This document shows, piece after piece, positions 49,198-60,433 of a stretch of 64,000 nucleotides of DNA. The translations under genes were made by a program, and so were the position numbers. Under the pieces are notes generated by a model. It was not told where the DNA came from, searched no databases, and was given only the letters and a program-made list of their open reading frames with translations. The stretch is from positions 104,141,488-104,205,487 of the forward strand of contig CM060984.1 in assembly GCA_030765065.1 (NCBI GenBank). Direction: 5' to 3'. Numbering within the stretch: the stretch's first letter is position 1; each line of letters begins with the position of its first letter. The DNA is from Deroplatys truncata. Its lineage: Eukaryota > Arthropoda > Insecta > Mantodea > Mantidae.

Positions 49198-49640
49198 TTT
49201 TTACTTTTTCTACCACCTACATGGTAGAGACAGGTATGCATTCTAACTATGAAATTATATATAGGGATTTCACCGAAAATACACGTTTTGAGATTCACTG
49301 AAACAGAAAAATCCCATTTAGGAAAAGGTTCAAGTCCGTGCTCGAGCTTGTATGTGTGCCAGTTCTTCGTCTGTGAAAAGTACACTCGAAAAACCCCTGA
49401 ACCGATAATGCAGGCGAAGATTTTCAACAAATCTCACCACCCCAAACTACCCTTTACATGGAAAGGTTATTTTTTATTTCCTCAAAAATGGCTCTTACAA
49501 TCTTGATTAAAATTTCATGTCTAAAGAGATTTACATATATTGAATTATCCATGAATATTCTGTTGTCACCTTCATTCTGCATGACTTTTGTAATAGAAAA
49601 TCATACAGGTTATAGAAATACTTATTCCAAGACAAATATA
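49198..49640 (+). mobile_element. Rep-A copy, 3' truncated, old
   Basis: It starts TTTTTACTTTTTCTACCACC. It retains GATTTCACCGAAAATACACG and AACTACCCTTTACATGGAAA, then fades out near the middle of the family sequence. Confidence 0.7.
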
Positions 49641-49827
49641 TAGCTCACCAAAACACTCAAGTTGCATTAAATTAATTGTTTTCGTATTAATAGTTTTTCT
49701 ACTAAAATGTGTTGTGAATGATCTAGCGTGAAAATAATAACTTTTTAATGTATGCTATAATATATAAGATATACTACGGATTTGCAATGCGTGGAAAAAG
49801 TTATTGAACGTACCAATAAGATTTCTA

Positions 49828-49934
49828 CTTTCCCCCTGCTTACTACTAAGTATAGGATGTATTGCATTCCATCCAAAAATTCGATATTGAGACTTCACCA
49901 GAAATAGCGTTTGGTGACCTCCTGAATTCAAAAA
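49828..49934 (+). mobile_element. Rep-A 5' fragment
   Basis: The first 107 bp of the family (CTACTTTCCCCCTGCTTACT to GACCTCCTGAATTCAAAA) abut a minus-strand copy without spacer. Confidence 0.78.
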
Positions 49935-50699
49935 AATCTGATGTGTTGCATTCACATGGCTTTTTCTACCCTTTTACAAACTACTTTACAAACGCTTATT
50001 CTCCATCTACTTCATGTTAATCGAGATAAACATCTCAGAAATTATCCTATTGCTAATTTTCTTGTAGGTGCAACGGGAATATGGTAGGCTTTAAGCTAGT
50101 CAAATCTTTTTAAGAGCTGGTTGCTATGTGGAGCATTCCATTCTCTTTGCATCTCCAAGACATTGAAAAAAAAACGAAAATAAAACAAAAAAAGAAAAGA
50201 ATAACGAATTCCCATTTGAGAAAAAGTATGTATTGGAAAATTCAAACAAATAACAAGCAATATCTCGGAAATGGTTCACTCCACAAAATGTATGTTACAT
50301 TTGCGGTTTACCAGTCATGCAAAAGCTATTCAGAATGAAGAGGGCTTTTGGGGATATTCCCAAAAATTCAAGATCTACACTTCATTTGCCATGGAAATAT
50401 ATTAAACCTATGATATTTTAATCCAGATCATTAGAGTCATTTTTGAAAACTGCTTCATGTAAGGGGTAGTCTAGGGTTGGAGAATTTTCTTGAAAATCTT
50501 CGTGTCGCATCCCTGGAAGATACTAAACTAAAACACCAGGTTTGGTATTTGTCCGACTTTTCGTTTTTAAATAATGCTGTTCACAGACACAAACACAAAC
50601 GCAAGGACATTTTTACAAAAATGCCTTAATTAGGATATCTCAAAACATGCATTTCCGGTGAAATCACGGTATCAAATTTTTGGGTGGAATACAAATCCC
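49935..50699 (-). mobile_element. Rep-A copy, minus strand
   Basis: It opens AAATCTGATGTGTTGCATTC (reversed 3' end) and runs to TTTTTGGGTGGAATACAAAT and CCCCTACTCAC. It is sandwiched between plus-strand pieces at 49828 and 50700, an inverted cluster. Confidence 0.85.
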
Positions 50700-51655
50700 C
50701 TACTCACAAAAAACATGTTTAGAAAAAGATCCGTGTGTGTGCGTGTGTATGTTTGTGCGAACAGCTAACTGGCCCTCGTATCCGTGGTCGCTCGAGTGTA
50801 TAGCTCTGTGCTGAGAGTCGTGGGTTCGAATCCCGTCATTGGCATGGGTGTTTGTGTGTGTCATTGCGGTAATAAACGGTAAGGAAAAACAGTAAAAACA
50901 CAGTATCATAAACTGGGTAACATAAGAGAACTTTATTTGTATATATAAACAGCTTAACTCAGAAACGAAATGACGAATAAATACCAAACTTTATATATCT
51001 TAAGTTCAGTATCTTCCAAAGAATGTGACACAAAGATTTTGAAGAAAATCCCCACCTCAAACTACCCTTTACATGGAACAGTTTTCGAAATCTTTTATTT
51101 TAAGACAAATGGCTCTATGATTTTGATTAAAGTACCATATATTACAGATTTTTTCATGACAAAAGAAACGTATATCTTGTATTTCCTGAGAATAGCCTGT
51201 GAACTCCTGTTCATTCGGAAGAAATATTTTATAACCTTGCATAAATGATAAACGTTGAGCGATAGACGAAAACGTACTATACAAAAAGAAAGTGGATCTC
51301 TTTAAAACACATTTTATTTCAGGTAACCTTTTTGTGGCATAAGTCATTTCGAAAATTAGCGTTATTAATGGTTCGATTTATTTAAAACTTTTGTCATTCT
51401 TTTAAGGTCCTGTCGACATTCTATTGTTTTCCCAGATTCCATACTTAAACATTCAGTTCGTAAAACATTCGACTATCGCAGTTTTCTTATTTATCTATAA
51501 CGAAAAATGTAATATAATTATGACTGAAAAAGTTTTTCTCGATTAAAATAAATAGATATGAAAAATAAAGTTTCCTAGGAAAAATTTGTATACCAACTTA
51601 TAAACGATGGAAGAATACAGAAAGTCATGTGAATGTAACATATCAGAGCTTTTAT
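50700..51655 (+). mobile_element. Rep-A copy, plus, 5' truncated, with nested SINE
   Basis: It begins inside the family at AAAAAACATGTTTAGAAAAA, lacking the first 110 bp or so, and ends at GTCATGTGAATGTAACATAT then CAGAGCTTTT. A SINE sits in its ACAGCTTAACTCAGAAACG block. Confidence 0.85.
50771..50947 (+). mobile_element. Short tRNA-derived SINE with target-site duplication
   Basis: It carries an A-box-like TCGCTCGAGTGTATAGC and a perfect B box (GGGTTCGAATCCCG near 50822-50835), then a short tail ending in AT-rich sequence. The host block AACAGCTTAACT is duplicated on both sides (50760-50770, with one base lost, and 50948-50959). At 177 bp it is much shorter than the other SINEs here, so it is a separate family. 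Confidence 0.88.
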
Positions 51656-52840
51656 CTCAAAACGCACATAAATTGTCCTTTAGAGTTACGCTGGGTGAAT
51701 AATGGTGATATCAACTGCTATAATAATGAAAAACTACGCAAGAACTAATAAAAATGAATGAACACTACAACAATAAATGCCATTCTTTATAACAGCACCT
51801 ATGTGCAAGATAGTTCCCCAATATTACGTTAGTGCTTTCTTTCCGAACATCCAGGCCAAGTTACGGAGCATTAACATCAATATCTACCGCACAATATGAA
51901 AAACCTAGTATAGCCACAAATCTTTCTAGAACTGCAAAAGGTAGAGTTGGAAATGGCCCCACTGCGTTTTGTCGAGCCATTACAAAAACCTCCTCTCTAA
52001 TAATCACTCCACGCTGACCGAATTATCCTCGCCCACAGTTTGTTTGGAAAAGCCGCAATCACTTGTTTTAATTCTCCGCGCACATTAATCCACATAGTGT
52101 GATGGATGGCCGCTAGGTGTCGACACAGAAGCGATCTATCGATCATGTACGTCAGATCCTAAATTAAGCGTATAAAACACTGGAATAACTTAAAGGCTGT
52201 GGGACCGGCAATAAATTTCCCCCTAGAGCCGAGGGGGCAATAACTTAAACTTCAACCCCTACTCATTGTTATCTGTGCAGGCTCGACAAAGAGGTTTTAA
52301 TTCAGCTAGCTGCTCTTCATTCTGGAAACCTCTTTGCATTATGCATCCTATCTAGTGGCGGTACATAATATATCAATTAGTATGCTGACAGGTTACTGTG
52401 CTAGGGTGTGCTTCGTGCCCACACTTTTTTAAAGCTGCCGGTTTGAATCTAAAGGGTAGCCTACATTTACGTCAAGAAATGAAACGAGAACGACACACCC
52501 AACACAGTAAAATTAATTATCTGACCTATATAGTATGTATTCACATTCAGATTCATGAAAAATAGGCATCTGAATGAAATCTATGATAAATATACATTTT
52601 GAATTAGATTTTGAACATAATTTATTATGAATGTTATTTTAATGTTTTTATAAAGGCAGTGATAAAATGTTTATTAAATTATCCACCAGAGAATATTTTC
52701 CCAAACTTAGATTAACTTTCCTCGACCTGAATCATTTAATATATGTAAATACCTTTTCAAAAAAGCACTTGAACGATAGCTCATAATACCGGAATGATTA
52801 TTGTAATGTATGGTTGACACAAGCTTTCTGTAACATAAGT

Positions 52841-52841
<1 letters not shown>
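51656..52841. other. Spacer, no feature recognised
   Basis: Mixed composition and no frame above 61 codons. 51830-52270 is GC-richer and may be an unrecognised old repeat. Confidence 0.4.

Positions 52842-52900
<59 letters not shown>
52842..52900. repeat. (CT)n(TA)n compound microsatellite
   Basis: About 19 CT units (52842-52879) run straight into about 11 TA units. Translated in reverse this gives the artefactual RERERE and YIYIYI stretches. Confidence 0.97.
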
Positions 52901-52904
52901 AACT

Positions 52905-53072
52905 GACCATAATTGTAGATTCCCATTTAAGAAAAATAAATTGACACTAAAATGACCATCATAACATCCTCCAAACAAAACACGACTAATGGCCAAGCAA
53001 CCTTTAGTAAAGACATTTATTTCTGCAAGGTTAGTTTTGGAGATACAATCTCAGCTTAAATGCTCCAGCCTG
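52905..53072. mobile_element. Partial second copy of the long-TIR MITE (one arm)
   Basis: In reverse it reads CAGGCTGGAGCATTTAAGCT...ATGGTCATTTTAGTGTCAAT...AAATGGGAATCTAC, aligned with the left arm of 5620-6241. TA follows at 53073-53074. The opposite arm is missing; the compound microsatellite lies where the interior would begin. Confidence 0.85.
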
Positions 53073-53080
53073 TATATATA

Positions 53081-53790
53081 CACAGGGTAAATCAATAAAT
53101 ATCAGCACACCATTTTTAATTTAATGTAGGCTCGCTGTATCGGTTTGTGTGCGCGCACGTCGACATATTGTTCCTCTGTCCCCACTTGTGAAATGCTTGA
53201 CCGTTATCACTCCAGTGAGTGTTGCATTGTTGCATAATAAGTACTTGCACCCCTCACCGTTTGCACCAAAGTTAGTTAGTCGGTTTTTGTTGCCTGAAGG
53301 TGTACAAGGAGAAGAAATCCATCTAAGACTTTTCGCACAATATGGGGGCAATGTTTTATCTCGGCGAAATGTGTACGACTGGATTGAAAAGTAAAAAAAT
53401 AGTCGGACAACTGTGAAGGACGAGGAAAGAGCAGGACGCCCATTCGTATCTACTAGTGATGCCAAAATTGAGCAAGTTCATATCCTGATTCAGAGAACGG
53501 AGGATTGACTGTCGAATGTGAAAAATCAAATATTTTTTTGATCCACTTAAAAATGCCTTAAGAGCCCGTCGCTTCACCACAGACTAAGAAGTGAAGGAAG
53601 CGGTGCATACATGGCCTGCTACTCAGACGAAAAACTTTTTTCTGAGGGTATCAGAAAGCTTGTGAACGATAGACCATGTATATTGAGAAGCAAGGGGACT
53701 ATGTTGAAAAATTAGGTAATTATAAGTTGCCATTGTTGTTATAATAAATTTAAAAAACTATGTGAGGATACTTATTGACTTACCCTCGTG
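53081..53790 (+). mobile_element. Internally deleted mariner element
   Basis: The ends CACAGGGTAAATCAATAAAT and (reverse of right) CACGAGGGTAAGTCAATAAG are inverted repeats with TA flanks (53079-53080 and 53791-53792). At 710 bp it is about half an intact element. It belongs to a different mariner lineage from those at 9.5 and 45 kb, judging by its TIRs and protein. Confidence 0.9.
53280..53715 (+). pseudogene. mariner transposase remnant, catalytic core deleted
   Basis: N-terminal blocks are RFLLPEGVQGEEIHLRLFAQ, YGGNVLSRRNVYDWIEK, then after a stop SRTTVKDEERAGRPFVSTSD and AKIEQVHILIQRTED with another stop. They are the paired HTH and linker of a mariner transposase. The sequence jumps to the C-terminus: FTTD, EVKEAVHTWPATQTKNFF, SEGIRKLVNDRP, and a terminal MLKN stop. 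None of the three catalytic Asp regions remains. Confidence 0.9.
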
Positions 53791-53792
53791 TA

Positions 53793-54083
53793 TAAGTATA
53801 TATGCAGCGAGTTTCTCCACTTTTCACCATCACTTCCCTAAGCTCTCACCGCCACTTCACTAATGTGATCTAATTCAATTTACCCTGTCACTTCACTTTT
53901 TTCGCGACATATTGAAATATGCGCGAAACAGCTCCTACTTCCTTCCCCTTCATTCGCTAGGGAGTCGAACATAAGACCTCTCTAATCTCTCGCAGTAGCA
54001 GCACTCACTGCACGTCACAACTATCATTGCAACCTCACTTGGAGAACGCATTAAATTACCAACACTTTATGTCGCAAAAGAAA
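53793..54083 (-). other. Putative transcribed leader of the heat-shock-type promoter
   Basis: Reading away from the promoter, this stretch contains three related AGTGAAGTGRC/GGAAGTGATGG motifs and A-rich segments, in the style of long Hsp70 leaders. It has no long frame and is cut off by the mariner at 53790. That it is transcribed is inference. Confidence 0.35.
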
Positions 54084-54178
54084 TGCACTTAGTAACTGCA
54101 CACTCGCTTATATAACCGCTGGAGTGCTCGAGATAGTTCTAGAATGCTCAGGAGGCGGAAGAAAGAAAGTTCCAGAAC
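54084..54178 (-). promoter_or_regulatory. Heat-shock-type promoter (two HSE arrays and TATA box)
   Basis: On either strand, three perfect alternating heat-shock pentamers lie at 54164-54178 (AGAAA GTTCC AGAAC on plus). A second array of five contiguous pentamers at 54126-54150 (GCTCG AGATA GTTCT AGAAT GCTCA) has two perfect and three one-mismatch units. A TTATATAA box lies at 54108-54115. For minus-strand transcription this predicts a start near 54084 (GCATTT), about 31 bp after the TATA. The arrays then fall at about -42 to -66 and -80 to -94, the layout known for insect Hsp70 promoters. No heat-shock protein coding sequence follows. Confidence 0.6.
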
Positions 54179-54180
54179 AA

Positions 54181-55431
54181 TCTGTTATCTCTTGATATCC
54201 TTCTGGTGTTAACGTTGGGTAAGAGCGGTCAGTTGATCGGTACCTTCTATACAATAACTGAGGCATAGCTGCATCACAATATAACACATAATATATTAGA
54301 TAATGTGGATTTCATTATTTGTTCATTCTCAGTACTATATTATGTGCTATATCAAAGTGTCGTTTTATATGCATTAGCTTTATAAGAGAAGATGAACATA
54401 CAATTGTTTTAAACATGTTTTCAGCTATTCATAATTACTAATTTAAATCCTCTATTCCCATCTATAGTTTTTATATTCTAAAATCGTTTATTAATGACGC
54501 TATAGCCAGAGGACATATCCCGACTGCAAAAAATACGTTAATTTTAGCAATATTTATATAAACCCTCGATTATATACTGTTGAAAAATTAGACACTTTTC
54601 ATAAACCGCAGCGTGTTGCATATCAATGGATCATTAAAAACTTTAGAGGGATTTTTCAGTCTTATGAACTGTGTCAGTAAAGAAACATGGACAAACTGTA
54701 ATTAGATGTTAGACACTGAGAGTGACTTGACATTGGTGACATAGTTCTGGGGGTTCATGGGCTAATTATCTATTATATTGTTTCACAGCTTATGCATTCC
54801 GCTATTTTAACACTACATTAAACCTCTAATATTTACTTGCATTCATTTATAACTGCAAAATCAACTCGCCGCGGCACTAATTACAACACGGACACTCGGC
54901 CCCATTCAAATATCTTGAAGTTCCACTTGCCCGAGGTGGAAAGGATATCCAATGCCTGATTTGTCCTTTCCCTATTGTTCTGGAGGTACTTAACAGTGGG
55001 CAAAATAAAGGTAAAATATTATATTTTAAGCGCTAAATCAATAATAGACGATTTAACACGAGCTTAATGATTTTCTAAACTACGAGATGAATATCCCTTA
55101 AGTGACATGAAATCAATGACACAAACTTACGTGGTTAATTTATTCTCTTCGCCAATAAGATATTTTTAGAAGGAAAAGCAGGAAAGAAAGGGAGAAAGAA
55201 AGAAAAGAGTAGAAACATAGCAAAAAGGGGAAATTTTTGTAAATCACCACTTTTTTAATGATTTAATGCACGTTATCGTTCAGAGTTTCAGGTCTGTCGT
55301 GCAGAAAAATTTAGACTCTAGACGCACACTTCTAAAAGTTTTAATATATATAGTACTTTTATTACATATTTTTATAATCGGGTTTTCATAACTGAAAGAA
55401 ATATATATCGATATAAGTGTTTATGTATATT
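54181..55431. other. Spacer, no feature recognised
   Basis: A purine-rich patch near 55170-55210 (AGAAAGAAAGG-type) is the only unusual point. Confidence 0.4.
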
Positions 55432-56670
55432 CTTTTAACTTTCTTTAGCACGCACATAAAATGCACTGAAGGTATTGCATTCCACCCAAAAAATCGATAC
55501 CGATATTTCATCAGAAATACACGTTTTTAGTTCCCATGAATACAGAAAAAGCCTTTTTAGAAAAACGTTCGCGCGCGGGCGTGTGAACAGCATAACTCGG
55601 AAACGAAAAGTAGGATAAATAAAAAACTTGGTATTTAGGTTTAAATCTTCCAAAGATGCGGCACAAATATTTTCAAGAAAATCCCTCCTCTCCGAATTAC
55701 CCTTTACATGAAAATTTTTGGAATGTCTTGATTTTCTAAAAGATGACCCTCAATTTTGATTAAAATACAATACATTAAAGATACACAAAAATAAAATGCA
55801 TATTTTGTATTTCCTGGCGATAACCTGTGAAATCCTCTTTATTCGGAAGGAATTTTGTATAATCTTGTAGAACTGGTAAACGATAGATGAAAATGTTCTA
55901 CACAAAAAGCGTAGATCTCTTTAAAATACACAATTTATTTCAAATAATGGAATTAATTGCTCTTAGACAAAAGCCGCAAGTTGAACAAGGTTGGAAAGGT
56001 GAATCAGACGACTGAAAAATTCAATGGAGTTGAACCATCCGGGTGCTCTATCCCTGAGCTACCGTGGCAGCATGCCGATACGACATTAAATTCCCGGTAA
56101 GCCACAAGGAGATCTCAAGTTGTATTGATATATGACAATCCCAATGGCGACATACAGTGCTGTAAGTACTTTAAATCCTGAGCTTTATAGTTTCGACTAC
56201 CATTAGGTCAATTTATAGAATTAGTTGTTCTTCCACACAAACCGTATGTTGGATAAGGTTGGAAAGGTAGAATCAGGCGACTGAAAAGTTCAATGACATC
56301 AACGAGATTTAAAACATTTTTTTGTGGCATCAGCCATTTCCGAGATATGTTATTAATGGTTCGAATTTTTCATTACTTTCATACTTTAAGGTCCTTTCAA
56401 CATTCAGTTATTTCTCGCGATTGCATGGAAACAGTTTGGAAGTTTAAAGCAGCATATAGCGTCCTGTTCTTAAACATTTGACTATCGCTGTTCTCTTTGT
56501 ATGCTAACGAAATGCACAGTGCAGTTATTTCAGCAAAGGTTTGTCTGGATTAAAGCATAGTAGATAAAAAAGAATAAACTTTCGTAAGATCAGTTTGTAT
56601 ACGTATTCACAAATAAATTATACAATCAAATATACAAATCATGTAAATGTAACACAAGATGTTTTCGCTT
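55432..56670 (+). mobile_element. Rep-A copy, plus, with nested SINE
   Basis: It starts TTTTAACTTTCTTTAGCACG, keeps TTCCACCCAAAAAATCGATA and CATAACTCGGAAACGAAAAG, and ends with CATGTAAATGTAACACAAGA. It is of the divergent 3' subtype. Collinearity is broken between about 55950 and 56305 by a SINE-like insert. Confidence 0.82.
55955..56305 (-). mobile_element. tRNA-like SINE insert, minus strand, partly duplicated
   Basis: In reverse it contains GGTAGCTCAGGGATAGAGC (a good A box) and GGTTCAACTCC (a good B box), only about 14 bp apart, so the tRNA middle is deleted. The block GGTTGGAAAGGT followed by GACTGAAAA and TTCAATG occurs twice, near 56012 and 56251. This suggests two partial copies in tandem or a duplicated segment. 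The boundaries come from the break in the host repeat. Confidence 0.65.
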
Positions 56671-57427
56671 AGAGTCATTAGAATTTTAAGAAAATGACAC
56701 ATATCATTCATTTATAAATATGGTGTGCACATGTAACCTGCGATTGTCACTGGGCCAACTGTTGAAAGGGAGATGTGTAAACTGCGCCACGGGGAATAGT
56801 AAAGTACTTCTTTAGAACTGCGAATAACTTTGCTACAGGTTTATCAACAAATCTAGGAAATATTCGCCAGCTAATTTTAAATTTTATTTTGTATTTCAAT
56901 AGTATACAAAAAGCGCAGCACATGAATAATAAAGTAATGGTAAAAATACCTGAATGCACCTCACTGCAAAACCTAAATAAGTTTATAACCATTAGCAGAA
57001 ATGTATATTTGGGACAAGTTTTATGTACTTTTGAGGTTCATAATTTTATATAATGATTTCTTTGCGTTTTACGGCTGAAAAACTACAAAATGATAACGCG
57101 ATGTACTTTTGTCAACTAATTTCCAAGCCACCCGTTTTCACCCGGTGTACGAGTAAGTCACGATTTTATTGAATTTAAGGAAACAGTTAATACAGTAAAG
57201 TCAAATTTAATTTCACCTTATTTTCTACAAGTTTCAGTATAATGTGTTTCATGGCCACACTACTCAAATTTAAAGGACATGTTTACATAAAAACTAGCAT
57301 TCAAAGTGGAGTATTACGCAAGTAAATGCGTACTTTAGCAGAGAAATAAAAATGCAAACAGCAAAATATAAGTTTTAACTTTACTGAAGGAGAGAAAATG
57401 ATAATAAAAGCAATACCAAGGAATTAT
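56671..57427. other. Spacer, no feature recognised
   Basis: AT-rich sequence; nothing recognised. Confidence 0.4.
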
Positions 57428-57877
57428 TTATCTTAAACGTAAAGAGGTAATTGATCTATGATATAAAATTTTCATATCCAATTCTAAATCTGATAGATTA
57501 GGAAGTGAATAATAATATAAAATATTATTAGGTTGGCTTTGCGCTGGTGACGCAACCTCGGTGACGCATTCTGCTATTTCGGGAGGGAGCAATATCGCAA
57601 GTTGCGCATTTGGTAAAATGCGTAAGACATATCTAAGATTTGAGCGCACATAGCTCAGTGACATTTTATTGAAGTTTCCTAACGGCAGATTAGTGAAGTG
57701 CCTTACTAGTGCCATAAGTAAAGTGACAATGATTAACTCCTCTTGGTGAGAGAATATAAAGCGAAGATGGTTCTTGTCGACAGCGGAACTACTGCGATCA
57801 GAGAGTAATACAGCTGCTACATAATGCAAAAAATCAAGACTACTGTAATAGTACACGTTTAATGCCCTTTCTGTCAT
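57428..57877 (-). CDS. Candidate ORF or exon, 149 aa, unrecognised
   Basis: This is one of the longest frames in the window outside transposons and SINEs. It starts MTERALNVYYYSSLDFLHYV and is leucine-rich with alternating hydrophobic and charged stretches suggesting helices (ELIIVTLLMALVRHFTNLPL, then LRYVLRILPNAQLAILLPPE). There is no signal peptide or clear membrane span. GC content is higher than in the flanks. TTCTAG just upstream could be a splice acceptor with four in-frame codons before the ATG. A TATA-like GATATAAAAAA lies about 240 bp upstream (58107-58118, minus). No family is recognised; it may be an exon, a young gene or chance. Confidence 0.35.
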   Translation of the reverse strand: MTERALNVYYYSSLDFLHYVAAVLLSDRSSSAVDKNHLRFIFSHQEELIIVTLLMALVRHFTNLPLGNFNKMSLSYVRSNLRYVLRILPNAQLAILLPPEIAECVTEVASPAQSQPNNILYYYSLPNLSDLELDMKILYHRSITSLRLR

Positions 57878-57879
57878 TT

Positions 57880-58577
57880 GTTCTAGAATTTAACCCTGAT
57901 CTTCTCGAAGAGAATGACATTACAATACAAACGTTGTAAAGATACGTTTACATTCGCAGTCGTGCTTTCCTTACTTTCAAGAAAAAGCACCAGTTACATA
58001 CACACATGCATAATAAATGTGATCTATGGCTGAACTTAGTTCTGGCAAAGTTACAAATAACTGCAAGCTATGCTTTTTATGCGGAAAGGGGAGCGGAGAA
58101 ACTGCGCTTTTTTATATCGCCGCTCTTAAGGGACGTTTGGAAACTAAACAGTGAAATTTATTAACGCATTCGGCGGAAGGTCCGCGTGTGAACATTCTGC
58201 TGGGTTTTAAAATTGTTTATCGTTGCAGATTTTACACAGTCCTAGAAGCTTCACGGTATAAGCCTTTTACAACACTAGGATACTTCTCCGTTTGTCTGGT
58301 AAATTGGCAAATAATATGTACCATAATCTGAAACTTTACTGAGAGGAGAACATATACAGGATGCGGAAAAATCACGTACACAAAATTTAATAATGAAGAT
58401 TACCTTCAAAGTATTTTAAGGATAGACACCAGAAGTCGCAGAAGTTTCCTTGTAACGCTACATATGAAATTTTTTATATATGTAGGTAACATACTAGAAC
58501 GAAAACGTTCACTTACACCATACCTTGTTTAATTATCATTAAAACCTTGTTTCAACTACTTTTGTTATGTTTACACA
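57880..58577. other. Spacer, no feature recognised
   Basis: TACAGGATGCGGAAAAATCA near 58356 looks like a DNA-transposon terminus and may belong to the transposase remnant that follows, but no partner end was found. Confidence 0.35.
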
Positions 58578-58835
58578 GAAAACATTAGGCGCGAATTGGA
58601 TTAGTTGCGGAGGTCCAGTAGCATGGCCTTCACCTTGTAACCTTTTTCTCTGGGATTTAATGAAGGAAGCAATTGAAAACCAACGTATGTTAATTTAACG
58701 CCTAATGGCTGCAGCAGCAACCATTCAAAGTGATCCTGGGGTCTTCTAAAGAACGCGCCAATCTTTGCTGTGCCGCTTTGTTACTTATCAACGAAGCTAT
58801 GTTTAAACATTTGTTAATACACGGTGTGCGCTACT
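58578..58835 (+). pseudogene. Isolated C-terminus of a DDE transposase
   Basis: The frame reads LGANWISCGGPVAWPSPCNL, FLWDLMKEAIENQRMLI, stop, RLMAAAATIQSDPGVF, stop, RTRQSLLCRFVTYQRSYV, stop. It matches the C-terminal part of the insect mariner-related transposases that begin with DUF4817, which normally read GPVAWPPRSPDLTP followed by FFLWG. The SPDLTP stretch beside the third catalytic residue is deleted here. The rest of the element was not found nearby. Confidence 0.8.
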
Positions 58836-60433
58836 TGCACATACCTTTAATAATAATAATATCAACAATATCAACTTTACAACAGCTGACGCGAAATATT
58901 TTCTAAGTCCAACGTCTGTGGTATATTTTTTTCGAAGTGCACCTTCACATTCTTTGGTGTAATATGTATTTAGAATTATTTATTTGCATAATTTCTTGTT
59001 GGAAAACGTTTAATATAATTTGAGCCCTATAATTATTTATTTATTTACTTACTGCGCATGTACATATAGAAAAAGCAGGGAAACCAAATTCTTCATCCTG
59101 CATCACTCAAAATAATGCAGCCAGCACTTTTGTCACTAAATTACACTAACTATATAATTGTACACATTTTTTCTAAATTATGCTGAGTGCTATGTACACT
59201 AAGTAAGTGATTTAACTACGCCTAGCCCAAACTTTAACTAATCCTAATCACTACACCACAGGTTAGACTTGCCTAATGTCTTCTATTAGTTCCTGGAAAG
59301 GGTCTGCCATACGGTTCTTGGTGTCAGCATGCCACACATACTGACAAATGTAAGCATCTGTAGCATTGTAAAGCGGCAGATCCGTCTTATTAATCGGATC
59401 AGCCATTTTTAAAACTTTTATTATTTACAAGAATATCTCCAATAACATACAAACCTAGCTTCTCACACTACAATAAATTCTACTTCACTGCATGTCCATG
59501 ATTGTAAAGCAATAAAACCCGAGAGAAAGCATGGTCAGGACCTTTCAAAAGTGACCGGCTGCTAATCGCTTCCAGATTGTTGTGCACATGTAGGGGGATT
59601 TTCTTCAGAGGTTGGCTACGGTTGTTACAAATGAAGCGCTTGTTGGCTGCTATGCAAGAAACAATAACGCTAATAGTCATGGTCGTTTGCCTGCTTGCGC
59701 ATGCGCATTGGAGAACCTTCGGACTGAAAATTTCTCGCGTCTCATGCTTGAAAGTATCTCCAATAATAATAGTTACTAACAACGAAAATATCTTGTAATT
59801 TCACAAACAAAATTTTATATTCAAGCTGATACATGTAGCGCCACAACTAATATTTTGCCACTCCCAAGTTCCTATCTTTAAAGTATTTTATTTTGAACAT
59901 AGTTTTCATCCTGAAATTTTGTATACGTAATGTTTTCGCATTCTGTATATACGCTCAAAGCTTAAAAGTTGATTGATTTCAGGACACAATGTGTAAACAA
60001 TAATCATTAGGGAACCCATTTCTGAAACATTCTGTATCAATACTAGCTGTCAAGTCCAGTTCCAATCCAGTTAAGGTATCGATTATTAGCTGGAAACGTC
60101 GTTTTGCCCTGGCAATAAAACACAACCTCCATAAAACTGATTACCTCGGCGTTCTCCTCCTTGTCTTTATAAACTTCATTTGGGGAGTCCCTTTAATTAG
60201 GTCAATGGACAAACAAGTCACGGTCGGATGGACTGTGGGAGGATTACATACTGGCTTTTATAGTTGGGATCTAACTAACGCAATTGTTTACAAGGTTACA
60301 TTTTTATAATGTGCCCCATCTATCATCTGCTGTATAATACCATCAGCTACAAAAATTGTGATGCCACAGTAATGCCTACCATCCATTACTATATCATTGC
60401 AATTACTTGGACCATACATTCGTATAAAAGAAG
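58836..60433. other. Spacer, no feature recognised
   Basis: A 100-codon minus frame (59480-59782) is unrecognised. No inverted repeats or SINE heads are seen. Confidence 0.4.

Noticed and set aside
50790-50840. A functional tRNA gene
   Set aside because: The B box is perfect, but no acceptor stem pairs and a target duplication brackets a SINE.
52781-52996. Frame with a RERERE repeat protein
   Set aside because: It is the translation of a (CT)n(TA)n microsatellite and a MITE arm.
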